Of a stretch of DNA of 64,000 nucleotides, positions 23,648 to 35,365 are shown piece by piece (the first letter of the stretch is position 1; the number at the start of each line of letters is the position of its first letter). The notes under the pieces are model-generated. The model was not told where the DNA came from, searched no databases, and was given only the letters and a program-made list of their open reading frames with translations. This stretch comes from Arbacia lixula. Its lineage: Eukaryota > Echinodermata > Echinoidea > Arbacioida > Arbaciidae. Both the position numbers and the translations under genes were made by a program. The stretch covers positions 17,389,785 to 17,453,784 of the forward strand of contig OZ022588.1 of NCBI GenBank assembly GCA_963669155.1, in the 5' to 3' direction.

Positions 23648-24290
23648 AGTTCAGTTCATTTTATTTTAGCACGGTTACCCACCTCAGCCAAAGGCTGTTT
23701 TTCAGGGGGGCCGTGCATGATAAAAACATAACACATACATTTGAACATAATACATTATCAAAAGAACATATCAAAATATACGAGCAATACAAAAAATAAA
23801 AACAAAAACATATATAAACATTGTACATACTTAATCATTTAAAAGAAAGAAAGAAGAAAAAAAGCATCTTGAAGAGAAAGAAAAAAAATCAATTTGCTAC
23901 TTTTGTTCTATCATTAATACATGTGATTTAATAATGTAAGAACTATATGCTATGTGAAAGTCAGATACTTAAAGGGGAAAGCAATTTATTGAGGGTAGTC
24001 TTAAAAATTTGTTGAAATTCCGGCAAGATTTTTATTTCATTAGGTAATTCATTCCACATTTTGACTCCCCCATAGGCAAGACTTTTTTGTTGTTGTTTTT
24101 TTGTACGAGGCAGCGTACAACTGCGTGAAATGTAATTCCACGAAGGTATTTTCGATTGATACCTAGAGAGAATGTGAAATCATATTTCGTATTGTTATAC
24201 AATACAGCACGAGGTTTATGCCACACTTTCAGAATGAAGTTATACGCCAGTTATACGTCAGTATATACCAACAATTCCTCATTAGTAGTG
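23648..24290 (-). pseudogene. CR1/Jockey-group LINE 3' fragment
   Basis: Minus-strand translation near 24150-23960 gives NYISRSCTLPRTKK then YGGVKMWNELPNEIK and ILPEFQQIFKTTLNKLL followed by a stop. This matches the usual C-terminal end of many CR1/Jockey-type LINE proteins (an 'xGxKxWNxLPxxIK' box and the final helical 'FK..L..LL' stretch). A frameshift near 24140 separates it from upstream YDFTFSLGINRKYLR. About 310 bp of 3' untranslated DNA follows, ending in a tail of repeated AACTG units (23663-23648 on the plus strand as CAGTT repeats). The RT domain is missing, so the insertion is 5'-truncated. Confidence 0.7.
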
Positions 24291-24359
24291 GGTTCGTTCG
24301 TTCGATCGTGTGAAGCAATACAAAAAAGTACAAAACTAGCTAATTGACTACTCTAAGCT

Positions 24360-24690
24360 ACAGGAAAGTCTCTCTGCGGCCAGTTGACAGTGTCATCACT
24401 GAGCTTCACAGGTCCAGGAATGCTGGGGCGGGGGGAGGGGGTGGGGTGGGGGGGGGGATGGGGGCTTGCACACAGGACAGCTTTCAATGATATGATGTAG
24501 GCTTTGGGTCCTTCCACAGACACAGTTGGGTGAGGGATCTGCACCAATCTTATGGAGGAAATATTGTGTGGGGCCTACTCTGGTTTTGATACGGTTGAGG
24601 TTGACCTGGGCTTTCCTTGGTAGGTATAACCATGATAACATAGTACGTGAGTGCCATTTACATACGGAATACACTTTGAAAACATCGATA
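24360..24690 (-). pseudogene. LINE C-terminal fragment split by a G/C run
   Basis: Minus-strand translation gives RIKTRVGPTQYFLHKIG, then the Cys/His-type CVCGRTQSLHHIIESCPVC, the zinc-knuckle-like end of many LINE polymerases. A C-rich run (G-rich on the plus strand, about 24425-24458) then interrupts, and the coherent sequence resumes in another frame as PVKLSDDTVNWPQRDFPVA followed by a stop. Simple-sequence growth appears to have broken the frame. The 5' end stops where the inverted-repeat element begins (about 24690). Confidence 0.75.
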
Positions 24691-25030
24691 GCAAAATAAG
24701 CAACTTTGCAATCGCAATTTGCGCATGAGCAGATTATTGCTGGTAGAAAATGACCTCAGGTTAATTTCACTATTTACAGAGTAAAATGGGAATTCATCAG
24801 ATAGTCGACCACATTTCAATCTATTATCATGCAAATATGGCAACAGCTATTCAGCTCTACGAAGGTAGTGAAAGAACATTCCACAGTGTGCATCTGCCTT
24901 TACTCTAAATGTCTTTACATCCATCATCTAACCGGCTTCATGAAAAAATCCCAGTTAGCAGTCAAGTAGTATTTATTCAGTGGATTGTCCGACCATGGTG
25001 TAACTACGAACTGGTCTAAAACAATTCCGT
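24690..25030 (-). mobile_element. Inverted-repeat element copy with empty hAT site
   Basis: Matches 20948-21202 and then continues without a break into the sequence found at 21934-22020: the phrase CATCATCTAACCGGCTTCAT (24925-24944) is the uninterrupted form of the insertion site. It ends TGTAACTACGAACTGG. This copy shows what the 21 kb copy looked like before insertion. Confidence 0.75.
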
Positions 25031-25034
25031 CTGT

Positions 25035-26080
25035 GTCGTTGTTTAGTTTACCACTATTCAATAGGGATGCGATATGCTGATACAGGGGGAACATGGCACA
25101 ATGTTGTTGTTTTTAGCTCGTGGCGTGTAATGGGTTGTACTTCTCCCAGACTTTCACCCGTTTGAGTCAACACTTGATGGGGTGTATTATTAATCACTGG
25201 AGTAAAGAATGCAGACAGCCGTATTGCATTGTCGCCCTCACTGTCATAAACTCGTAGAGGTATATACGCAAGAGTTCGGTCTCGCCTTCTGGCGTTATTA
25301 CTGCTTAAAGACAGGGGGAAAATGTCATGAAACTCTGTATGGATTAACAGTATACCCTAACAATAACATGTATGAAATTTCACAGTCATAGCTTTACGAA
25401 CGTTTTCGGGAAGAGTGAAAAACTGTCTTTGTTTACGTTTGGAACATAGCGACAATAGTCTACCTTCACTTTGTATTGCACCGAGCAGCGGCGCGGTTCT
25501 CGCATTGTACACACTGCTTGCGTTACCAAGGTCAACCCCTGACCTCTGCGCGAGCCGTTCGGAGCGGAGAACCGCGATGAACGGTCACGGTCTTTGGGCT
25601 ACAGGAAACGCAGACGTTTTGAACGACCCGTCTAAAACTTACTCGTAATCGAAAGCTGCATATAATTCCGCTCAAATAAGTTTCCTTCTGTGATATTGTG
25701 AGGAAAGTTCTTGTACAATATTTTCTTAAATTCTCCGATGTTGTTTTTGCAAAATGGCTACCCTGTCATTAAGCTACATTGCCGTTCAAGCGGTGTATTT
25801 TGCTGCCGGTCGCCGCCTGTACTATGTCGCTAGCGTTTTCCCGTTACGGCAATACCAGACAATCTTACTACTTATCTCTAATAGCAAGTCGGTCAGCCAC
25901 TGCCGGAGCGGGAATACCCCTTAAAGAGCCGGATGATGTTCGTATTATGCCCAGCGGTAGCGGCACACTGTCTCCATGCGTACGGACCTATCCTGAGCGG
26001 CACGCGGGATAAAATCCTCCTTAACCCTTTTTGTGTGCTGGATGAATGCTGCTTTATGGGATTTGTGTGCATTACTGGTG
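25035..26080. other. Unannotated stretch containing dispersed repeat copy A
   Basis: Positions 25326-25450 resemble 32262-32390 (CATGAAACTC, ATAGCTT-ACGAAC and TTGTTTACGTTTG blocks in order), a dispersed repeat of unknown kind. A CpG-rich patch follows (25480-25640). No open frame has a domain. Confidence 0.5.
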
Positions 26081-26082
26081 AA

Positions 26083-26139
26083 AATACACACATACACACA
26101 CACACACAGATACACACACATACAGATACACACACACAG

Positions 26140-26175
<36 letters not shown>
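26083..26175 (+). repeat. (CA)n microsatellite
   Basis: CA array with TA and GA interruptions, becoming pure towards 26140-26174. Overlapping frames are Thr/His or Val/Cys repeat translations. Confidence 0.9.
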
Positions 26176-26177
<2 letters not shown>

Positions 26178-26359
26178 CATGTGAGCAGTTAATCAAGCTC
26201 CGTACATTGCCAGCTTCTTACTTCTGTACGCAACGAAGGCGCTTGATTGATAACAACAATGTATTTGTGTAAGTTTGTGTGTGGGATTGATATATAAGAA
26301 GATGGATATTTAGTGTGTGGGAATTGTGCCTTTGTGTGTGGTTATGCACGCATACTTAT

Positions 26360-26765
26360 TTATATCATTCATTTAGTCTTTTATAAACAGGGGTAGCCCC
26401 ATCAATATAAGCTTGCACTGTTCTCCATAGAGACCATGTGTACAAATAACATAACATAATATTTACATTAACAGTGCAATATAAATTAACACAGAGTTGC
26501 AGGCTACAACAGACCATGATATTGATGTAACTACCATATACTCAGTATTAAATAACGTGGAGTGATAGTAACGAAACAATAACATTGCTCAGATCTAACT
26601 TATCTAATTATTTAAAATACACTATACATTAGCAGCTGAGTAGTAGTAGTAGTTGATGTTGCTTTCAATTCATTACAAGTTCAGCGCGCAATCGAATCCG
26701 GTTAGAGATGCCCGCGTCAGTCGTCCAAATCGTAAACACGATGTCCCTACACGGTGGACCATTAT
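26360..26765 (-). mobile_element. SINE-like remnant
   Basis: On the minus strand a tRNA-like head at 26762-26680 carries a degenerate B-box (GGATTCGATTGC). The far end has GATGGGGCTACCCCTGTTTATA, resembling the 3' end of the SINE at 18609-18850. The middle is AT-rich and unmatched. The identification is tentative. Confidence 0.35.
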
Positions 26766-26850
26766 AGCATATGGGTGCATCCCAATTTAGATTCCTCACC
26801 CTTTAGCTTATAGATGGCGGAGCAGGTCATACCGCAATAAGGGAATGGGA

Positions 26851-26864
26851 AAAGGAGAGAGAGG

Positions 26865-26897
<33 letters not shown>

Positions 26898-26898
26898 G
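26851..26898 (+). repeat. (GA)n microsatellite with G run
   Basis: GA array followed by about 12 Gs (26887-26898). Confidence 0.9.
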
Positions 26899-26899
26899 C

Positions 26900-28215
26900 G
26901 CTGTTTACAATACCACGGATGGTATAAATATAAACCCGATTAATGCGTAAGTACGGAAGCGCACTTAAAAAACACACTATTAACTACAAAATTATGATTT
27001 AAATGTTGTGACTGGGCAATGTAGTAGTGTTATTCATATCCATGCTTCTAAGTGCTATTCAGCTGTAATGCGCGTTTGTAATGTTTCGAACACAAGTTGA
27101 TAATTCTTGTAACATAGCACAGATTGTGAAATAGATTGCATAACTCTCGTCAATGATGTCATATTCTCGTACAATGCATCGTCAGGCCATAAGGGTGCGC
27201 CCTGCGGAGTCTCGGAGAAGATAAAATATTTGTAAGATAGATTAATATATGTAGATAGATAGGTGTGTGGCTGCATAGATATATGAATAAAGAGAGACAT
27301 CATTATACATCTAGATAAGTAGATGAATGGATAGGTATTGATAAAATGGTAGATAGGAAGATGTAGTTTTTACATACATACATATAGATTGATACATAGA
27401 TAGATCATGTAGATCATGTTGGTAGAATATAGAAAGATACCCTTGGCGGGAAATGTCATTGCGCAGGGTTTCCAATATCTGTTCCCAATAAAAGGCGATT
27501 ATCGTAATGAGATTTGTCTCCGAGGAATTTGCTGGGACCGATAACTCTCACTCTCCCCAGCGCTGGCCCCTTCACATGCAAGCCTTAACCCCTGCCTAGG
27601 TGTGCTTTGGTATCACGGAGAGAACACATGGGCCTGTAGATAGAGCCTTGTTAACCGGGCAGGCTGGTCCAATCAGAAAGGTCCATGCGGCTTCGACCTT
27701 AAAATAGACGTACGCGCCCTTAAAAACCTGCGAGGGATGACAGGTTAAAGTAACTATTATTGTACTGTCCCACACTACACATATATTCTTAATTGTATGA
27801 CAAAAACAAGCTTTTCAAATTTCTTTCAAGTATTAGAAGTAAAAATGATCGTTTGCTATTTCGAGAATCCAGAGCACAAGAACACGCGCCCCAATGATAT
27901 CCTATGATTGTATGTTTATTTGGTACAAGTGTATGACGATCCACATCTGACTCCTGTTCGAATTATTGTATTATGATGAGGTTGATGTAGAAAAAGCATA
28001 TGTGGTATATTAATAAGCATCATAAATGAAGTTTGGGTTACCATTTCAGTCCTTTTCTTTACTCTCAACCTCTCCGATCGAGATCCTCTCAGGTTTCTAT
28101 TTACTCAATTGATAACTCAACTTTCAAATCAATTAGGCGGAACCATTTTATCTCTGAAATTAATGAATAATACAAAATAAAATACACACGAACAGCTGTA
28201 TTTATTTGTCTGAAT
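26900..28215. other. Unannotated stretch with GATA-rich patch
   Basis: GATA/TAGA-rich simple sequence lies at 27230-27430. A GC-balanced patch at 27470-27740 contains a CCAAT box (27669) and CCTTAAAATAG. It could be regulatory, but no transcript evidence is visible. Confidence 0.4.
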
Positions 28216-28217
28216 GC

Positions 28218-28304
28218 AAGAGGGAGAGGAAGAGAGAGAGAGAGATTAGGAAAGAGAGAGAAAGAGACATAAATAGACAGAGACAGAGAGGGAGGGAGGG
28301 AGGC

Positions 28305-28335
<31 letters not shown>
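28218..28335 (+). repeat. (GA)n microsatellite
   Basis: Imperfect GA array with GACA and GGGA variants. Confidence 0.9.
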
Positions 28336-28381
28336 ACATCCCATGAGAAATTCGGAAAGAGAAACAGAGGTATAAAGCAAA

Positions 28382-28441
28382 ATTAACAGGACAGTAAACC
28401 GTCTAGACAACATGGACAATTATTCCAATTATCACGACATC
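28382..28441 (+). repeat. Dispersed repeat flank, copy B
   Basis: Matches 15415-15474 in about 47 of 60 positions and likewise lies about 50 bp downstream of a GA array. Confidence 0.65.
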
Positions 28442-28476
28442 CATACACAGCTCTAGACACACACAGATAGAAGGGA

Positions 28477-28487
28477 GGGGGGGGGGG
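28477..28487 (+). repeat. G11 run
   Basis: Short G tract following AAGGGA. Confidence 0.9.
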
Positions 28488-28489
28488 TA

Positions 28490-30620
28490 TGCTTGTTTGC
28501 GTATCTGTGCTTTGCGGGGGAAATGAAATACCTGGAATGGGTATGCGAGGATTTCGTGGTATGGATCGTATCCTCAAGATTAACCGCACAATCCCTATTT
28601 GTCATCACATCGAAAGTAATAGCTCCTCTTTCCAGTCCTCGCCTCCCCCTTCATTATTGAATTGCTTTATAGGGACACAATTTATGTTCAAATAACACAT
28701 TCAATTGCAATCTGAATAGAGCTGTAACAAGCCTTTTACTGCCCAAGTATTACGAATAGATTCTGATACCCAGGAGCAGAGAGCAAGATTCCTTGAACTC
28801 ATTATGCATCTTTATCGCACGTTTGCACTGCCAAGACACGCCCTTCGTATTCAGAGTTTGATTCAGTCTGGCAGATCATGAGTTAAATGCATGCACTAAG
28901 GTGGAACAAAATAATAACTCTCAATGTTCCGATGTGAAATTGACGGATGATATCAGCAGTGGTCAAGTTGATTTGAGATGTAACTGTATCTCGACCTGCC
29001 TTATGTATTTTTGTTTGGAGGGTGAGAGTGGTACATTCACATTCACTGAATTACGTCACAGGAAAACATTATGCTGCAGCTCTGATTGTCGAGGAGCCCG
29101 TCTTGATAATACTTATACCACTTGATACATCGTTCATCTTTCCCTCTAAAACGCTATAACCAGGAAACCATTCAAATCATCCAGGTATGCGATCACATGG
29201 AATCCGCGGTTTGGTTGTAGTGTAACTTTTCCCTGCCGGGCAATCCTAAATTTGATGCTCCGTGCTGACTTTTGTTTTCAGCGAGGGAAGAAGCTATGGA
29301 TAGAAAAAGGAAACCGTATAAACAGTACATAGAAGTACTAAAACGATGCCTAAAACAGTATCACAAGTATTTGTTTCAACTAACAAGTCAACTAAACCAG
29401 TTAATCGTCAGAATGCTAACGTGTTTTGTTGTGCGTACTCCATGTGAAAGATTGCTTACGTGGTCTTTAGATAATGTTGTTAAACATGCCCATTGGGCAT
29501 TTTTGCACTGGTTCTAGACACCATTCTAGCAGGGCAGCATGAAATCTAGCAGAGGAGTTGATAATGTGACATTGCCAAGTAAACCCTTACATTACAAGGC
29601 CTTAAAAATCAATTGGCTCACTGCAACATTTTTTTTTTATTATCAATGGCAGTGAGAGAGTCAATAAACAAAAGCGTTTATACTCCGTCTTTAACATGAT
29701 TTGGCTGGTTGGAAATTGTACACTGTATTAGGTGTGATGTGACTCCAACGTGTGGCTTGTCAATCAGAAAAAATGCACGATTTTGCAACGGATCCTCTCC
29801 GTTTTGACACGTGCAGCTAAAGTTCAAGTGATACGTTTCAGTCACTGATACTCTTAAGTAAACTGCAAAGAGAAGGAAACATGTACCGATGCAACTTCTC
29901 TGGTCACCATATTCACCACTCACTGGAGCACATGTATGTTGTTTCCGGTGCATCTACAAACGATAGCAAGACTGCATACCGCACCGTATATCGATTTCAC
30001 TATCTATACGCATCAGTAGTATCACGTGTTGTGCATGTGTTGTATGTTTACGTGCGTGCACAAATGTGATGAGGGAGAAAAATACCCACAAGATAAAGAA
30101 ACACATAAAGAAAAGATGAAGAGGGAGGTAGCAAAAGAGATAGAGGGATAATGTTGAAGAGTTCTATTCTTTCTGCGATGACCTGTTTTATTTTCTAAAT
30201 GATCATCATTTTCAAGTAGCAGCCTTGAATTACTAACTCACACAATTGATGTTCACGCATTGGATTGCTAAAAATCGGAGACAAACAAGTCCTTCGTATT
30301 TTTTTCAAAATGTGGATTATGTTGCTAATGCTAGCACTTTAAGTGTGGTTGTAATTTTTTTTTCAAAGAGCTGAAGACAGTAAGATCTCTTTTCCTCTGA
30401 TTGTCTCTCTTCATGTTTCTTTCGCTCACTTGTTCTCTTCTCTGACGATGTCCCTTCACTCTCTTCTTCATTTCCACCCCTCATCCTCATTCTCCCTTTC
30501 CCCATCTTTAAATCAAACTCCCACCCATTAACGTCGCACAGCACGACACCACTCACCCCTCCCCTCCACCTCTTCCCAACAGTTTAAGTTTGGAATGTGA
30601 AATCATCTCTCCTCCCTCCA
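28490..30620. other. Unannotated stretch
   Basis: No gene supported. A good acceptor-like sequence (TTTTGTTTTCAG ending at 29281) precedes an open frame, but no convincing donor follows. Pyrimidine-rich DNA occupies 30400-30620. Confidence 0.45.
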
Positions 30621-30624
30621 CCCG

Positions 30625-30670
30625 GTGGCGGTATATATAGCTCTTCTCTATTCACATTATGACATGTGTA
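30625..30670 (+). promoter_or_regulatory. Candidate TATA-type core promoter
   Basis: TATATATA at 30632-30639 sits in GC-richer context (GGTGGCGG just upstream). A start site would be expected about 25-35 bp downstream, near 30660. Within the next 600 bp lie two splice-donor-like sites: CAG/GTACAT at 30715/30716 and the strong G/GTAAGTG at 31191/31192. No long open frame lies between, so any transcript would start with a non-coding exon. Inferred from motifs only. Confidence 0.3.
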
Positions 30671-31191
30671 TGACGACACATCTATCTACCAGGCGACTAC
30701 CAGCGCAACGCACAGGTACATGTGCGACGCTCTTCGCTAAAGTGGGTTTCTAAAAATATTTGGGATAATGATGCATGAGGTTCGTCATGGTATATTTCAT
30801 GGCGTCTTGCTCCTTATTGCAGCCGTATGATATGAATTCTCGGCGGTTTCCCCACCCCTTCAGGCTTGTTCCCCATTGGGGCGCTGTTCTGGTAGATGAT
30901 AATCACAATACATCATGAAGACGGACTGGGTTCTTTTCTTTACTCCTCTCTCATTTTGTGCTTTTTTTTTCTCTCTCCATCATGGCATGTGAATATAACT
31001 CATGGTGGTGAACTGAGCAAGTAATCATGGTCGAAGGAGCTGTCGTCCGTTGCCGAGATGTTTGTTATTTCGCGGTTGAGCACATAGAGAGACAGACGAG
31101 GAGATTTTTGACCGTTCTGGATGCTTACATCGTTACAAACCGAACTTTTCATTGTCAGTGATTTCGTTTACATTTTGGAGGAATACTTTCG
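30660..31191 (+). other. Possible 5' non-coding exon ending at strong donor
   Basis: The segment from the expected start site to GTAAGT at 31192 contains only short frames, as in a 5' untranslated exon. Alternatively it is two exons or none. The partner acceptor is not identified; the nearest downstream plus-strand coding exon candidate is at 50328-50530. Confidence 0.2.
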
Positions 31192-31199
31192 GTAAGTGT

Positions 31200-31860
31200 T
31201 TTTTTTTTCTTCATTTATTGCCTCTGACTATTTTCTCGTACATGTACCTGACTTTTCTTACATTGTCTAATATGTAAATACCAACATCGACATCAGAGTG
31301 CATGTATGACACACACATACTATTTACCTAATGTTCTTTTGTTAATCAGAATCAAATCACACTGTGTGCAATTAATTTGTATGTAAACCAACTGTTCAGT
31401 AGGGTGAGTAACTTAGGGTAGTTTAATCTCCGCGTTAGAGGTAACAACAACAAAAACAACAACAACTTGAACAAGTATGATTTGCAATATATTCGAGGGG
31501 AAATTGATGATGAAAAGTAAACAGGAAATAAAAGACACCTTGACCTTCTGGTCGTTAGATTGGCAAAGGGACATAAATTAATTGCGCTTATTGCTAGTAA
31601 TGCCAGTATTGCAATGTCAATACAGATATATCATTATGACTACTAATCATACCTTTACAGACTGGCACGTTTATAGTGCCTCGCCCAGTGTCTGCGTAAC
31701 TACTGTCTTCGGTGTTGGTGTAGATTATTGATTATGACGTTATAATTGCGTTTTTGTATGTGAGTTTTTGGTACAAAAAAACACCAGAATTCCATTATGC
31801 AAACTAATATCCGAGCACAATCGTGTGATTAAAGCACGGTTCCAGGTCAGATGGTAAGAT
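31200..31860. other. Unannotated AT-rich stretch
   Basis: A CAA-rich patch lies at 31443-31470. Nothing else recognised. Confidence 0.5.
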
Positions 31861-31869
31861 TATATTGAT

Positions 31870-32082
31870 TTGGAGGGGGAAGGGGGAGGGACCGGAAGGA
31901 TGGGAAAGGGAGGGGGGGGGGGGCTAGTGCCAAATTTAATTCATTCATTTATCCGTTGGAATGGTTAAAGGAGACATATTTTAGGGTCAAGCTGTGAACG
32001 TGTGCGAGAGTGTCCGGTGTGGGAGAAGGGGATGAGGGGGGGGGGGGGGGGATGGGAGGGGAGGGAGTGGGGGGGGGGGGGG
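31870..32082 (+). repeat. G-rich tract with three long G runs
   Basis: G runs at 31912-31923, 32036-32051 and 32069-32082, with further GGGG blocks between 31873 and 31911. A potential G-quadruplex cluster. Confidence 0.85.
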
Positions 32083-32261
32083 TCGTTAGAGCATAATCGC
32101 CAATGAAGAGACAAACTTAGTATGTCTAACTGTTATCGCCAATCATGAATCATGCACACGACAGACAACTCATGAAACAGGCAAATAGCAATGGGTGAAG
32201 GCACACACGATAAAGGTAAAGTGCTTTTCTTGTATTTTCTTATTTCTTTTACATAACTCAT

Positions 32262-32640
32262 GAAACTCGGTACGGATCAGCAATACATCATAGCGTTAAA
32301 ATGTATGACATATCATATTCATAGCTTCACGAACTTTTTAAGGAAAAGAGTAAAAACAAATATCTTGTTTACGTTTGAAACACCCTCGTTCGCAATTTCC
32401 ATAGTCAACATCCATATGAACATGTGGGTATGTACTATATTGCCTAGGTTAGCGATGCGCTCCTTGCCTATATGCGTCACTGAGGCGCGGGGATCCGTGG
32501 TTAAAGTTATTGCGGTCTCCGGTATGTAGGCCACAGTAACCAGAGTCTTGGACGATCCTCCAATTTTTATTTTTACTGTATTTCCGTTTAAAGATGGCCC
32601 GTACCTTTTACAAACATCTGCAAACTTCATGAAAGTTTGC
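32262..32640. repeat. Dispersed repeat copy B
   Basis: The first 130 bp match 25326-25450 (CATGAAACTCGGTACGGAT, CATAGCTTCACGAAC, TTGTTTACGTTTGAAAC). Overlapping frames on both strands (89 plus, 107 minus codons) have no recognisable domain. Confidence 0.5.
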
Positions 32641-32644
32641 ACAT

Positions 32645-33825
32645 ATTTAGCACGTATCTTTGGGATGCACCTGTGAAATTTTACGGTCAGAGGTAACTCC
32701 CGTAGAATAAATGAAAATCTCGAACTCTGTTTTTTTTTTAAATTGTAACTATTTTCGTGGTGCGAAAAAAAGAAAGCTCGATCAATTATCGAAGATTATT
32801 TCCTCAAAACCGAATATTACGCTTTGTCTATTCCAGGGAAAGGTTATATAGTCTCTCTCTCTCTCAAATGATGACAAAGTCACGGAACTTTTAGAATTGG
32901 GTGCAAAAGGGACGGGCTACCTTTTAAGGCAGTTTCTAGTTTACTTCCTAATAATGCGACGGAAGTTAATATACAGTATTCTCTTTTATTTGCCGTGGTG
33001 TTAACACAATTTGACTTGTGAAATTTGCAAAAGGTCTACCCTTCCTTTAAGTGCAAAGACTCAAACAAACATGCATGGACCTTATACTATTTTGTCTCTA
33101 TCTCTTTCTATATCGCTCCCCCTTCCCTTCCCCTATCCATCACTCTCATTTCTGCCTTCAGCGTTGACCCTCTCACACAAGGCTTCTAATATCAATATTA
33201 ATTCTGAGCGCAAAGAAAGTTAGTAATTACTTTTGATCTTCCTCGCATTTCTTCTTCTCAATATTTCTTCATTGAACGCTAATTTTTTTGGTATCACATC
33301 TTTGCTAATTGTTCATGTTGCCTCCTCCTGTATTATGTTTCATACCCTTGTAGAACAATATTATTAACATAAGTCATTTTTGTTATGTTCTAAATAACAT
33401 GTCAAATTATTTCCTTTCTAAATCAATTTTTGGAGACAGTAAGTGTTCAAACTTTAAGCAAAACGAAACACTTGAAGTAATGAGTTCACTCACTGCAGTA
33501 GTGTGACCAGATATCTCGAAGGCGAATATGGGAGGGTCACCAACAATCATTAAATATACTATTAAAAAAAAGATTTGGTTCGACACGACACCAAACTGCT
33601 GGTAAAAGCGTGTTCTATTTTGGATCCGAAATCGTATCAGCCATAAATGATACAACATCTGACATGTATGTGGAAACGGAAAATCGGAATGGTAACATAA
33701 TTTGCACGGAGTTATTAATAGGTATAACTCATGTTTGTTGTTTAGTATTGATGCGTCTTATGGATGACGCAAATTGAGGCTGCAAAATTGAAAACATTAT
33801 GTGTTCATGTATTTCCGTTCTCCAT
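32645..33825. other. Unannotated stretch
   Basis: A pyrimidine-rich patch lies at 33085-33185. No gene or transposon recognised. Confidence 0.5.
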
Positions 33826-33829
33826 CTGT

Positions 33830-34300
33830 CCGTCTGCTTGCCTGTCTGTCTGGATGTCTGGATGTCTATTTCTGTCTGTTCATTACCCCCCTCTCTTATA
33901 TTCCCCCTTCTCTCCATTTCCCTCTCGCTATTTATAATCAACCGCTCCAGCCCCATTCTCCAATCCTAATCTAATCCCTTTTCTCTTCCCTTTCCTCTGT
34001 TGTAGTATAGTATATGCCCTCTCCATCTTCCCCTCTTTCACCACACCTTACCTTCCCCCTCTCTTTCAAACCCGTCTACTCATATTCTTTACTTCTCCGT
34101 GCACTCCTTCAAATCCATGTCATCCTTTACGACTTTTTCTTCCCTATCTGTCCACCCCCACTTCTCCCTTGCCCTACGGGTTTTGCCCCTACCTTGCCCT
34201 CCCCCTCCTTTCCCTTTTCCTTCCCCCATGTCTTCTCTCTCCCCCAATCTACCTCTCACTTTCGCTTCTCCTCTTCCCCCTCTCCCCCACTCTCTCCAAA
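33830..34300 (+). repeat. Pyrimidine-rich tract with GTCT repeats
   Basis: GTCT/GGATGTCT units (33825-33880) pass into irregular C/T-rich DNA to about 34300. Open frames of up to 141 codons here are low-complexity Ser/Pro/Phe translations. Confidence 0.75.
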
Positions 34301-34319
34301 TTGCCGTACGCCAGTTCAA

Positions 34320-35075
34320 TTATGTTTTATTGTTGCGTGTGCATTGGTCACAAATAGGCATAAAGTGAGCACATCAACATCAACCAATATATTACACTTC
34401 AAAGTGTGCTACTACGCATGTTACAAATATTTTCCCTGATGCCTAATAACAGAGAGAAGGAGATAAACAGAGAGTGGCTATCCCCTGTTACAACTTGTCA
34501 ATTTCGCCTCGCTAAATTGAATGGACTGCGGGGAACTGAAATTGCTTTCGAGAAAATGTTGGAGTGGTCCATTTCTCTCGTTCGTATGAATGCCATTTGT
34601 CACCGCGCCCGGTCTATATTGTATCCCCTTGACACTATGTTGCCCCGATCTATATAACATATTGTTAACCACTCAACTTCGCGACATTTTCATTCTTTCT
34701 TTTTGTTGTGGTCATTTTCACGTCTACTTCCTATCTAGTGAACCCATCCTGATTTGTGTTCACTTTGATTTGTCATGTCTCCATAGTGAGGTCAGTAGAA
34801 AAACAACAGCTTAATGAATATGATAAACATGCATTCAATTTTTATGTACCGATACATTTATTTTCTCATTCTTCTTTACATTAATGTAGCATAACATAAC
34901 ACTATTTGATTTGTGATTCACAATATAATTGAAAGCAGATTGAGGTGAATCCTCAAGATGTGAAGTAGTAGAAATATTTACATCATGTTAAAGCAATGTA
35001 AAATTTACAGGATAATAATTTCAGGTATTTTTTTAATGTTCAGTATTTTTGTCGCTTTCCCCTCCACATTGTCAT
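34320..35075. other. Unannotated stretch
   Basis: No supported feature. Confidence 0.5.
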
Positions 35076-35079
35076 TACA

Positions 35080-35258
35080 TGCTTTGTTCTGTTCTTCTCT
35101 TTCTCTCTCTATCTCTTTGATGAATTTTAAAACTTTTTTCCTTCCTTTTTCACCCTTAATTTGTCCTTATCCCCTTGTTTTAAGAAGTATTTCCACTCCA
35201 TCTACCCATTTCCCCCTTCTCTCTCTCTGTCTCTCTCACACACATACACACACACACG

Positions 35259-35306
<48 letters not shown>

Positions 35307-35365
35307 CTCTCTCTCTCTCTCTCTCTCGCTCTCTCTCTTCATCGCACATACACACCCACACATAC
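35080..35365 (+). repeat. Compound (TC)n(CA)n(TC)n microsatellite
   Basis: TC-rich DNA leads into a CA array (35237-35301), then a TC array (35302-35340), then CA-rich DNA. The 188-codon frame across it is a low-complexity artefact. Confidence 0.9.

Noticed and set aside
29272-29517. Frame preceded by a good acceptor (TTTTGTTTTCAG)
   Set aside because: No convincing donor or stop context and the peptide resembles nothing I know; kept only as a note.
34014-34439. 141-codon plus-strand frame
   Set aside because: Low-complexity Ser/Pro/Phe composition from a pyrimidine-rich tract; no domain or splice context.
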